In this document: in pieces, positions 48,501-60,334 of the stretch
Layout: every line of letters starts with the position of its first letter
Numbering within the stretch: position 1 is the first letter of the stretch
Assembly (NCBI GenBank): GCA_959347315.1
Contig: OY365816.1
Location: forward strand, 27,655,215-27,719,214
Reading direction: 5' to 3'
DNA: 64,000 nt
From: Bimastos eiseni
Taxonomy: Eukaryota; Annelida; Clitellata; Crassiclitellata; Lumbricidae
Position numbers and translations under genes: made by a program
Notes under the pieces: model-generated
The model's database searches: none
Seen by the model: the letters and a program-made list of their open reading frames with translations, nothing else
Told to the model about the DNA's origin: nothing

Positions 48501-51500
48501 GGTTGATGATGGTGAGTGATCGACATTGATGGTGGGGGAGCCAGTACAACAAAACCAATCAATACTCAGATCAATATATTCAGAAGATACGCAGGTTATG
48601 GTATGATGAAAAACCATCCTTTGGTGGATAAGCAAATTGAAATAGGTGAGTTTAAAGTTAGACACGAAATGACACAAGTAACTGAACAGAATTAATATAA
48701 GGGCAGATAGGCTTACAGGGAGAGACCTCCATGATGTAGGTCTCTTATGCCATATTAGGGCCTACGTAAGTAGTCGGCGATGATGGTGGTCGTGTTTGGT
48801 GGCGCTGTAGTAGCCTAGAATCTGGATAGGATGGCCATTAAGACAGAGTCGGCGATCTCGCTTGACAGGTGGGGGACACCCAATGAGAGGAGTAGAAGAT
48901 GTGGAGGGACACACGTATAAATTGCCCCCTCTCTGTAGAAGGTGGGGGACTTGTCCCCTCGCTCTCCCCTTCGGATCGCCGCCCCTGGCCTAAGAGTTCG
49001 CCTTTCAGACGCAATTGCATGGAATGTAGAAGAAGAGAGTGCAGGCGAGGGCGTGTCATTTTTTTCCAGTATTGACATCTTTATTTCGAATTGAATATTA
49101 GGTTTCACAGGTCTCCGATAAATAGGACCATAGTCTTATAGACCCAGTGCAAATGTGATACCTTAATCTTGCAGCGCATATTCTAGAGTGGCTCTCAATT
49201 CGAAATTAGGCCTATGCGGTGTAACTTAGATCTGTCTTGTGAAGCGCAATTAAAAATTAAAACTACCTGCTGTCGGGAACTAGGAACACTGTTATATTCG
49301 GACAACGTAGGCTGTAGTAAGAAATAGGTCTACAGTACACGTCTAGAACATCGATCTGTCCTACCTATACCAAGCAGCGTCGTTAGCAGAACAGATGTTG
49401 TTTACGCTAGCGCACGGTCATTGCTCTGCAAGTTTTCCTTAAAAGAAGCACTGAAGCGTTGAATATCAAAGCTGGCCGGAGCTTACTGAATTCACCGCGT
49501 AGGCCTTGTACAGTACTGCAGTTTTAACCTGGAACTGATAATGGAAGGGATATAAAGCCGACGAAAACTGGGTCGTTGACCTAGATTATGTGCGCGGCTA
49601 TACATCCGGGACTTGTGCAGGATAAATCGGTAGTCGCATTTTTGCAAATGAAATAAAACGACTACAAATAAGACTTGCAACATAAATTCAATGTGTTGAA
49701 AGAAAGACTTATTTAACTTAAGTAGCATAAAGTTAGATGAACTTTTCATTGATCATACGTGCGACGTTAGGCCTATGCTGTCGAGCACTCGGATGCATGA
49801 GTTTGAGTCGGTTGAATGATCGTTCCGCATCAGCGCTCTTATATACAAGGTCAGAAAAATGCGGCTCAGACCACCCGCATGCTTATGCATATTTTCGCTA
49901 TAGGGGCCTAATCGATAAATATTAAGCTTCCCTGAGAAAATTAGCCCTATAACGGGTCATGGCATAATTATAACGTCACGTTGATAATGGTTTTAAAGAA
50001 TTTAAGTGAATCGAACTCTGTTCAGATAGCTCTCTTCTACTGAAGGCCTAAATAAGCAGCTATAAATTAAAGAAAATTGTAATTTGTTTAATAGAATAGA
50101 TAAAAAAAACAAGCGGGGATGCACTCACTGCAAAACAAGTCAGGACTGTCACAATTATTAAAAATATTAACATCGCAATATTAAATTTTATTCTATATTT
50201 AAAAGAATATTTGTTAAATATTAGATTCGTGTTTATCATATTACCTCATCTGAAGCGCGCCCATATGACGTAATCAAATAACATTACGCTGTCTTCCTGC
50301 TCTTCTATGATTAAGCTTGTCATGTTCGCTCCTCTCTGGCTACGCCTCTGATTCGAGACTTCCGAGTCCTTAAATGAAAGTCGATAAGTCGAAACACTTA
50401 TGATTAAATCTTGATTATTAATCTACAAAATTAGATGCTGTGTTATAGTAGCCCATTGGTCATGTTGCTTCGACGTGGATAATGTAATTAAAGTAGCTTA
50501 GGCTTAATGTTTTTGTTACGATTGGCACTCTACTTCAAATCCCTTCCACGTTAGTCCCAGCTATAGGCCTAACTAACAGTTTCATCCAACTTTCCGAAAT
50601 CTCATCTGAAATTTCAATGAGACAGCGGTAATCTCTTTGTCAATAATAGGCTACGCTGTCATGCTTGACGTTACAGTCATTGGTTTTTGTCTTAATTGAG
50701 GTCTTGTTGACATATTGGTGGTAGGCCAAACTATTGACATGGTCGAACGCGCAAACGCCAGCTTAGCACGCTGGCTGACTTCCTTGCGGGTGTCGGCAGC
50801 GTGTTGAAAGGCTCAGCCTCTGGGTTAAGGCAGCCAGTGAATAATAACGGCAAAAACGTTGGTGGGTGAAGGCTAAGAGCAATGAGACACGGTTACATAT
50901 AGTACGCAGCGTATGTATATATACTATAGGGACAGACGTAGGCTTACACAACCGTGGTCTTTAATAGATGCACAACCCCATAAATACAGTTTAACACACA
51001 CACACACACACGCACGCATACAAGCACACACACAGACATGCACGCATACACTCGATCTGCTGAATCGACTCAGCCACACACACACACAATCCCTATGAAG
51101 CGTGACCTGAACAAGTCTACATAGCTAGCGATTCAGATGCGATTAGAAAGTACTATGCTGGCTGGTAGTGCTAGCCTCCTCAGCCGGATCAGTGACGACA
51201 TTAATTCCTCCTTTGCTCGGTCGCTTGTGTCATCTGGTTCTCAACTTCAGACCAACCTTTTATAAACTCAATGAATAAACATATGCAGCCGCAATGCAAA
51301 TAAACTGTTGCTTCTACGGCCGAACACGTAAAAAATTAAGGGGTGAAGACCTTTGCGCATGCGCAACCTTCGGGGCATGCGAACTGTAAAACACACCTAA
51401 CTTGCCTACTATGAGTCGTGAGGGTCGGTAAGAATCAGATAGTTAGGCGTTTTGAGGGCTGTAAGGGTTAGCGTCGTTTCCAGACATATGCAATAAACCT

Positions 51501-51869
51501 TCAGCCGCATAAGCAATTCTTCTGTGGGGAAGATCCGATGCCCATATGGGGGACATCCAACATCTAATGGGGAGTTCCAATACCTAATGGGGAGATCGGA
51601 CATCTAATGGGGTGATACTGATGGCTCGGTTAATGACGACCCCCCCCCCCCCCCAATCCCCCATTGAACTCTGAATAATTAAATTTCTGTGAAAGCAGCT
51701 AAAAAATCAAGTAAAAACGGAGGCAGTGAATGTGTTGAGTTTTACTAAAACGATTATTAATACAAATCTCTATGTAAAGAAGTGAAACACAGACTGAGAA
51801 GAAGAAGCGAACGAGTAACATCGCAAACTACTAGACCTATAGGTTTGCTCAGCATACTTAAACCCAACA

Positions 51870-51985
51870 TACATGTGTTTTGATCATACCCAACATGTAT
51901 GTGTTCTGAACATACATAAACCCAACATACTTGTGTTCAGCATACTCATACCAGACATACTTGTTATCAGTATACTTGCGCTCAG
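51870..51985. repeat. Minisatellite around ACCCAACATACTTGTGTTCA
   Basis: Four or five imperfect units of about 25-33 bp. Confidence 0.7.
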
Positions 51986-52284
51986 CGTACTGCATGCAAA
52001 AATCACAAACACCGAGAAGAAAACTTTAGAATATGAAACAATAACTTCCGCGATCCGAGATCCAGCTTGACGGCCAAGCATCCATCTGTTCAGCATATGT
52101 ACAGGACATTGACAAAGTAAACCCATCAGCATCAATAAATCAGTCTACAGTTTATCAACGCGAGCATTTATGAATATACGGCCAAATGTGAACTGCGCAA
52201 TACCAAATACCCGATATCATAAGTAGGGGCCTAATATCAGTTGCTGTATACAAAGTTTAAATGTCAATCTTACAAAGATCAATC

Positions 52285-52530
52285 ATTTTGCATCGACAAA
52301 GATTACATGCAAATTTGACAAAGATTATATGTAAATTTCACAATAACCAATCAGTTTACGTGTAAATTTTACTAATATCACTCAGTTTACATGTACATTT
52401 TACCAAATCCAAAATGCTTTAAATTTAAATTTTACCAATTCCAATAAGTTGACATGTAATCTTTCAAAGACCGATCAGTTTACATGTAAATTTCACCAGC
52501 ATGGCTCAATTGACATGTAAATTTAATAAA
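52285..52530. repeat. Minisatellite around CAGTTTACATGTAAATTTCA
   Basis: About six diverged units of roughly 40 bp, each with an ACATGTAAATTT core. Confidence 0.75.
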
Positions 52531-53341
52531 AGACCAATCACTTGTTTGCTTGACAATAATTTACGCTTTACGCATTACACTATAGGCGCCGTAGATGTCA
52601 TTTTGCTTATAGCCAACAATGATAAGGGGAGAGTAAAATCAAGTAAACATTCTCAATTTAAAAGCATTTGTAAAGAACAGAACATTAGCTCTCCTGTCTA
52701 TTGTTTCAAAAAGCAGACAGACTTTGGACAAACCTCAGGGCTTTGAACAAAGCTTGTCATAAATCCACATTTGATGGTGGACTTCGCACGAACTAGCATT
52801 TCCTAAATATGTAAAGTCAGCCTTGAAAAGTAAAGTGGTCATTCCACAAAAAGACAAGTCCTGACAAGTACAAAACACTTCCTAAAATCTTTTCCTGAAA
52901 ACTGCTGCATATCAATCTACCAATAATTTTCTTTGTGACATATTTCGTGTGACTAAAGTAAACCAGTGTGTGCACTGTGCAAGGCTGTTGCCCCAAAATT
53001 CATGTTACAAGGGTACACTCGAACAAGAACAACGCAACCCTCCAACATCTACACATTGTATTGTATAATTAATACTATAATCATACTCACTCATTTGTCG
53101 TCATAGGCTCATTAACTCATCCCCCACTGAAGTCCAATATTAAGATGTCTAAGAAAATGTACTTCAACAGACCATTACCAAAATGCCTCAACAATTAACA
53201 TTTAGCTACTCTGGAAGTTTCACATCAGCAATCAAATGACATCACTCTCTTTAAAAAGACAACGCTAAACATCAAAGCAGCACCGAGATCTCCAAGTCAA
53301 AGTTGATGACAATAAGGAGCATAATGATAAAATGAATCCTA

Positions 53342-53405
53342 TATGTTGTTGAAATTCCTCCAATAATTTTTCTCTCTTTGCAGATATTACCTTATTAAAA
53401 AAACG
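53342..53405 (+). repeat. 60-bp dispersed repeat, copy A
   Basis: TTGAAATTCCTCCAATAATTTTTCTCTCTTTGCAGATATTACCTT-like block, about 85 percent identical by eye to 54228-54288 (copy B), which lies in the last NAPA intron. Confidence 0.75.
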
Positions 53406-53576
53406 AAAACCTTCAAACGACGTAATGGCGCTGATGAAGAACGATAAAAAAATGGCTGACAACACAAAGACGTTGTGACTGACTTGGACACAAGTCGAGT
53501 AAAGTAACTAAACAATACTGAATCAACGACTAGATTTCTATAAACACTCTTTGAAATGTGTCAAATGCTAAACTGC

Positions 53577-53770
53577 GAGAGAGACAAACAGACAAAGACA
53601 GACAGAGAAAGACAGAAAGAGACACACAGACACAGAGAGAGTCAGACAGACAGACAGACATATATAGACAGATACACAAGAAAGAGGCAGACAGAGAAAG
53701 AGAGACAAAAGGAGACAGATAGAGAGGTGAGAAGAGAGAGACAGAGAGAGAGAGCAAGTGAGGGAGAGAT
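53577..53770. repeat. (GACA)n microsatellite
   Basis: Purine-rich GACA/GAGA repeats on the plus strand, about 240 bp past the NAPA stop. Confidence 0.9.
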
Positions 53771-54007
53771 TAACCAAGATTAAAACACAGAGAGACAAAC
53801 ATATAGCAAGTAAGACAAAGACAGGGAGATGTACAGAGAGACAGAAGCAGATCAAGAAATCACTTAAAGACACACAGACAGACCCAAAGAGACTGACTAA
53901 GACGGAGATATCATCGTGGGTGGTACCCATCAGGTGGTACAGGTGGGTGGGGGTGGGACAAGTGGATGCATCGATGTGTGGCAAGCACGGGAAGAGGTGG
54001 TGGAGAC

Positions 54008-57000
54008 TTATCGAAGGTCGGAGTCGCTCTCGATTCCTCTTTTGATGCGAAGAAGCATCGTCGTGTACCACTGGTCGAGTCTTGTCAGACTGTCGTACTC
54101 CTTAACAGCGTCCGAGTATTTGTCCAAGTCGTGCTCTTCGCAAGCAGCGGACAGCGTCTGACAACAAAACAGCAATGAACTCTCAAAGTCAAAATCTATC
54201 TCATAGTGAAAAAGAGTAAATAATATGTTGCTGAAATTCCTCCAATGATTTTTCTTTCTTTACAGGTATTACCTTGTTCAAAAAAGCCATTAAGAAAAAC
54301 TTAGTGATCAATTTTTTTAAGTGTAAGTCTCATGAGGAATTGAAATCATCTGGAAATGGCTATAACATTGAGTGACATAAATGAAAAAACTGACTTAAAT
54401 GTCTCAAAACCGATTATATTATTAAGCCTGTTACAGGGTGATGCAATAATTACTTCCACCACTGTACAACAACCATACTACAACTACTACCAACAACACA
54501 ACCACCACAACTACTTTTCCTACTACTATTACTATGACCACCACTACTCCCACCCTTATAATTGTTATAATTAGCAGTACAATCATATTCCTGGACTTCT
54601 TCAGGTAACTTCAGTAGATTGACACACATTAATATCTAACTGCTGTTGCAAAAATGACCAAATGACACATAAACAACCGCCTGGTATTAAATAAAAAAAC
54701 TGAGTATCATACAAGGTTCAAATTAAAAACAGAGAAATATTTAAATAAAAAAATAAAAAAAGTTAAGACAATAAAACTGTTAATTAATGAATAAAAAATG
54801 TACATTATTTCAGCAGTTAAACGAGAAACACAATCCAACGAAACAGAAGAGAAACAAAACCTGAACAAGAAATCAGACAAAGCGTCCACATCTCGACTAG
54901 GGGTAACTCTGAGCCGTTCTTGGCACCACACTCTTTATGCCACATGCAGTTCAGCAACAGCTCCTAGTAGCTTGACTAGAAGAAACAGCAAAAGAGCAAT
55001 TCATAAAAACAAACTGAAACCGTCAAAGAAGAAAGAGCAACATAAGTAAAAGCAACACAAGTAAAAAACAAACTGAAACTGTCCAAGAAGAAAGAGCATC
55101 ATAAGCAAACCGCACAGAAACGAAACTATAAAGCAAGAACGCAAGTCCAACTAACCATAATGGTCCACAAGAACCAGGGAGTGCCTCTAAGCAGGTCTTT
55201 CTTAGAGGTGCAATATAAATTCTCAGCACTAATGACAATGCAATATTCCAGCTGCCTCGCCAATAACAAAAGAAACTTGTCGGGCATACAGAGCGCCACT
55301 CCCAGGTTCTTATAGAACCATCTGGTTATAAGTACTCGTGTCGTTGCTTTCTGGTTTTCTTTCTGTACGGTTTGCTTATGCTGCTATTTCCTCTTTATTT
55401 GCTATTTAAGTATTTATCAACTTTAATTAAGACGAACGATAGTAATCGTAACTCGTGAGTTAATGGTAAATCGACAATCAGGTAAATTTGTGCATCTCTT
55501 ACCTTGAGCAGCTTGCACTCTCTGGAGTCCGAGAACGCCGGAAACATGTCCTCGTACTTGGAAACAGAATTTGTGCCATCCTGCATGTCCTGGCACATGC
55601 GACACAGTGCGGCACGAAAGAAGTGCTCCTTGGCACTGTGCCGAAGTAGCTGGTTGTCCATGCAGGTAGATGCCACCTAGGGACAAAATCATACAAGGAA
55701 TTGAATTGACGAATCCTATTTTAACAAAGACTTATTGACTTATCTGAGTCTCAAACGAGCATCTGAGGATTGGTCAACTGAGTAACTCGAGTGGCTTGCA
55801 ACAATATTGTTCAGCATAAGCTGATGTTGGATTAGTTCCTGCTTGATTAAGTCTTGATTGATTCAATTTCTAGTTTGATTATTTTGGTCAACATTTGTTA
55901 ATAGATTCCATTAATAGGTTGATGGCTTCAGCGATTCATTTCTACCTTGATCGTTCGATTGAGTATTGCTTAGACTGCCAAAAGACCTGATTTTTAACTC
56001 ATCTGTTCATAATTCTGAACAATAGTTCATCTGTTCATAGATCTGAGTCACTGCTCAGAACCATGATTCATCTGTTTATAGCTGTGAACCATAACATGTC
56101 TGTTCATAGCTGTGAACCCTAATATGTCTGTTCACAGCTGTGAACCATAATACGTCTGTTCATAGCTGTGAACCATAATACGTCTGTTCATAGCTGTGAA
56201 CCATAATACATCTGTTCATAGCTGTGAACCATAATTCAGTTGTTCGTAGTTCTGGATAATCATTTTTTTGTTCACATATCTGAAACTGAACTATAGTTCA
56301 TATAATTATAATTATATATGTATATTAACTTTTTTACATTGCGCATTTATTATATATATATTTGTAAAATACGGACGACTTATGTGCACAGCAATTTAAA
56401 TCCAGGGATATGTGAAACAGTTATACAGACAATTAGACCTTCCTAATAAACCAATGCAATTGTCATGTAAGACAAAATGATGATAGCAATTGGAGCTAAA
56501 AAAGACATACTTACTTACTTAGATATAAAAACGGCTCATAATGATCTCAATCATAGCCATACCTGCTCATAGATCTGTGCCGCCTTCTCGTACTGTTCGA
56601 TCCCGGCTGCGTACAAAGCCACCTTCAGCAGACACTTGTTCGCGGAACTGCAACAAAATGATGAAGACATCAGCTAGCTGCCAAACACTCAGCAATTCCA
56701 GTCAAAAGCAAAGGTTGTCCCACAGCAACCACTATTTCAGAGCAGTAGATCAAAACCAGATAGCACTGCACTGCAGGTCAAAGAAGGAAAGACACCAGCC
56801 ACTAGAAGACAATAGCTAAAGCCAGAGAATAATAATAATAATAATAACATCGTCATTTCATTTCAAACTGACAAATAGCAGTATGATTACAAGTACGGTA
56901 TGAACAGGTTATTAGAGGGGTCAAATAAGACTGCCTTGGTGCAACACAGGGCATTTGCTGTTGTGGGTCCATCTACCTTGAATGACCTACCGCCATCACT

Positions 57001-59267
57001 AAGGGCTAAACTAATGACTGACTTCTCTCCATCGGCCTCTCGTTCTTTAAAGGTGCATATTATCTCCCGGGGTTTTCATGCTGAGAACGCATCTGAATTC
57101 TGCAAGAGGTGCCATATAAATCTAGAGATTATGATACGATAAGGAAACTACCTGTTGGATTCTTCACCTTGATAGAAATCAGCAGCTTTCTGATAGTTGC
57201 TCATAACCTAGGTACAGAAAATGATATCTCTTCAATAATCGTTCAATCACACTGAAAATTTATATAGCGCCACTTCAAGTTTCTACTCAAAATGATGATA
57301 TAAACAGTTTTCTAAAGACTTACATTGCCTATGCCAACGACAAAGATATTATAGCACAAGATGTTTCCAACCTTTTCAACATCGGCTGCATCGCCCTCGA
57401 ACAGCTCAGCAATGTCCATGTGATGTTTGGCCGCGATCGTAAAACGCCCCTGAAACGAACACCAATTGGACGACTTCTGGGTAAAAAATTATGCCAAGCA
57501 AGCACTCCATAGATGATCTACCAGATGACCATAGCCAAATATTTTTATTGATGACATAAGTGGCTGAATAGAGTCATTACATAACAAAACAAGGAAATGA
57601 AGAAACAATACAAAAGGACATTCTAGCTTAACAGATAAATCTATGGTATGTAATAATAATGAAACAAGAAGAACCCTAAGATTATAGAAACACGCATTTA
57701 TGTTTTTTCAGAATGGGAATACAATAAGAACTGAAATTTCACCCCTAGAACTGAAGTAGAATTAAAATTGTGAATTATTCTTAACTGGCACATGGGACCC
57801 CCAAAAATGGAGTGGCACCCATTCAAATGGGGAGCGTTGGTGAAGGACCTCATCCAAATAACTCACCGCAGATTATGACACTTCATAAGGTTGCCATACA
57901 AAGACCTACACGTTAACATTTTTATAATTATGTATCATGCTTTCTGTTGTTTAACAATAAAGCATTGACCCACATTTGACCAGCAATAACAACTTAGATT
58001 CCATGCAACACTGACCATGTCTATGTAGATTTCAACGGCCTTCAACAGGCAGTTAGCTGCCTCTGAAATAAAAAATTACATCAATTGTCGTAACGTAATG
58101 CATGTAGCATCACTTGAGTGATTGATTGACTGGTTGATTGAGTGACTGATTGGTTGACTGATTGACTGATTGATTGATTGGTTGAATAATTGACTGATTG
58201 AGTTATTGATTGATTGAGTGATTGAGTGAGTGAGCAACTGATTGAAATTTGACTACCGTTTCTGTCTGTCTTCTTGTAGCAGTTTGCCGCATCTACAAAC
58301 TGCGTGCCTGCTTCGTGACGATTGCCCAGTTTAAGCTGGATGCCGGCCGCACGGCAGAATGCGTCGCCAGCCTCTGAAGAAGCAACAGCCGACAAAATTG
58401 AAGATGTAAAACAATGAACAATTAAAGAAACAATCAGAGAAAGTTTTGTCAAGAAAATAAAGAATCTAGGTAGAAACAATTGCACAAGAGAAATTAGTCA
58501 AGAAACCCAACAGATGTCAATAAAAAAGGGAGAAAAATATGGAGAAGAATAGAAAGTTTCATCATCATGCGGAAAAAAGGTAAGTTAAACCATTTGTGAG
58601 GAAATGAGAAGAAGAAGCTGATGCTGATCAAATACATTATACAGAAGTTTATTAAACTACAAAACATCGGTTTCAGAATTATTGAATAAATAAAAATACA
58701 TGCACCTATCTGACACCGAAACTGCTCGGTATTTCTCTTGCAAACAAACCGTGGAGCTCACAACATGCGTTCTCAAAATAAAATTCGCTATGCTAGAATT
58801 GTGCCCAACCTCCCCATTTCTTGGCTATCTTGAATGAGTTTCCAGCCTTCACGAGGAGTTCGGCTGCGTCTTCAGTTTTTGACGATCCTCTGTAAAATGT
58901 CACACACGTACAAAAATGGTTTATCGTAATCTAAACAATTTTAAAACACTCGAAGAAACCCAAGTCGATGAACGAGCAAATTACACCGAGGCAACATGTT
59001 CACAACTAGAATCGTTGAAAACTATGATCGTAATCTTATGAATTTAAGAAACGAAAGCATAAAGCGATTCATGCAGCTAAATAAACCCCAGACATAAGTC
59101 AAATAAATGACGGTGCTATATAAGTTACGTTACATTCACTACCAGACGACAAAAGTAAGACGCATGAAGTCCAACCCCATCAATGATCCCAAGAAACCCG
59201 TGGACGATTTGAGTTTCTTTTCAGCCTGTGCAATCAGTTCAAGGGCCTTCTGCTCTTGATCCGCCAT
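54008..59267 (-). CDS. NAPA: Alpha-soluble NSF attachment protein (alpha-SNAP), complete
   Basis: Nine minus-strand exons: 59267-59176, 58889-58810, 58373-58257, 58062-58016, 57449-57372, 57207-57152, 56647-56563, 55676-55503 and 54157-54008. They sum to 879 nt (292 residues; human alpha-SNAP is 295) and all phases agree. Alpha-SNAP is the cytosolic adaptor that binds SNARE bundles and recruits the NSF ATPase to take them apart after membrane fusion. Family landmarks appear in order: 'FLGSLMGGSSK' near the membrane-touching N-terminal loop, '[13 protein letters not shown]', '[16 protein letters not shown]', '[14 protein letters not shown]' and the C-terminal '[14 protein letters not shown]' ending in 'DSDLR'. 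The penultimate Leu that stimulates NSF is conserved in this ending. It faces ASPG head-to-head across about 1.07 kb. Nothing is odd in the coding sequence. Confidence 0.96.
54228..54288 (+). repeat. 60-bp dispersed repeat, copy B
   Basis: Starts TGCTGAAATTCCTCCAATGA; contains a pyrimidine tract ending TTTACAG. See copy A at 53342. Confidence 0.75.
55170..55220 (+). mobile_element. LINE 3'-end motif, plus copy
   Basis: GGGAGTGCCTCTAAGCAGGT then TTAGAGGTGCAATATAAATT; diverged member of the tail family, in a NAPA intron. Confidence 0.5.
56010..56262. repeat. 28-bp minisatellite with internal palindrome
   Basis: About eight units of CTGTTCATAGCTGTGAACCA plus TAATACGT in a NAPA intron. One unit contains the perfect palindrome GTTCACAGCTGTGAAC (56129-56144). 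Confidence 0.85.
56895..57122 (+). mobile_element. LINE fragment: reverse transcriptase tail plus 3' end
   Basis: A plus-strand frame reads '[20 protein letters not shown]' then '[13 protein letters not shown]', the C-terminal pattern of CR1/L2-like LINE proteins, followed by GAGGTGCCATATAAATC. It is antisense within a NAPA intron. Confidence 0.7.
57258..57295 (-). repeat. LINE 3'-end motif, reverse copy
   Basis: TTATATAGCGCCACTTCAAG then TTTCTACTCAAAA is the reverse complement of the GAGTAGAAA...GGCGCTATATAA tail seen at 25935. Confidence 0.55.
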
Positions 59268-60334
59268 TACACTGTATCTCTTTTCTTTTAACGTCGAATA
59301 CAAATTATAATTTTATATATTTTGCAACAACTATGTTTTGATGTATTGAACTATAGTCCGCAAGATGTCGCATCGTTCTGTGCTGTGCGCCACGGTTTAA
59401 TAGAAGATGTGACCACTGACCAAACCAAAGATTTTCACAGAGGCCAAACGCTCAAAAATAGTAAGCAATGTTGCAACGCTTGTATAATATACATATATTG
59501 GGAGAGGGGCATCGTTATGTTCATATAACATAGCAATATAATTATCTAATTGCTCCTATTTGACCTAAGATAGACGTGCAATCTGCTTTAGCCATCATCT
59601 TGTGGCTTTTTTGTCCATTTACAAGAAAGCTCACTGGTCTGCATTTACGACCTCTCATATAATTATAAGTTTATAATAGTCTGCGTTTGAGCGATGCAGG
59701 TAACATTTGATGATCCTCTATAAACTAAATTGTTGATCCAATAACAGAGTTAGCATATGAATATGACATATCAGATACGTAGGCTGCAGCTTCTAACAAG
59801 ATCAAAGTATACCGCAATGACTAACAGAAGAGCAGTAGTTTGCAAAGCATTTCTACAATCCTCGCTTGGATCGAGTGGACCTGCTTATAAAAGGACTCTA
59901 TTTGGGCCTTAAGATAATAATTATAGATAGGGTTACGCGTAGCTAAATCATTCAAGGACTTTATAAACATTAAGTTAAGTAGTTTATAAGGCAGCTTGTT
60001 GGAGGACACAGAAATTACACGCGTCATTACAATATAATCTCTGGCCTAGTCCGCCGATTTAGGGCTACCTGGTAATTTGGTAAACTAATAACTGGATCGA
60101 AATACAACATTTATCTTGCATCAGCCGGCTGGTAGTTGCTTAGCCATAATAACGGAGGTGGGTCGATGAATAATATTTACAACTGTAAATGAATATTCAT
60201 TAGATGAGTGCCCTACGTCGAAACATAAATTATTCATGAGGCACGACTACGTTATTGCACCGAATGCTCTGGTCCGGTTAAAACTAACAGGAGCTTGAAA
60301 GAAGCTTTTAATTTCAAAGAAACACTCAGCAGCG
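59268..60334. promoter_or_regulatory. Divergent intergenic region of NAPA and ASPG
   Basis: About 1.07 kb between two head-to-head start codons, with no gene recognised. It must contain the promoters of both genes. AT-rich overall, with no repeat family recognised and no clear TATA box assigned. Confidence 0.5.

Larger units (their letters stand above)
48238..54007. other. Region between ACSS1 and NAPA
   Basis: No gene was recognised. It holds a SINE-like copy (48372-48500), a G/C-rich element-like stretch (48840-49040), a (CA)n patch near 50995-51030, repeated 'CATCTAATGGGG' (51540-51605), a 16-base C run near 51640, two larger minisatellites (51870-51985 and 52285-52530), the first half of a dispersed 60-bp repeat (53342) and (GACA)n (53577-53770). 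The ACSS1 promoter should lie just above 48238. Confidence 0.55.

Noticed and set aside
48840..49040. G/C-rich stretch as a second copy of the foldback element at 8044
   Set aside because: Shares only general G-run composition; the inverted ends are absent.
51630..51660. A 16-base C run as a possible G-quadruplex on the other strand
   Set aside because: A single homopolymer run with no spaced G tracts; more likely a slippage tract.
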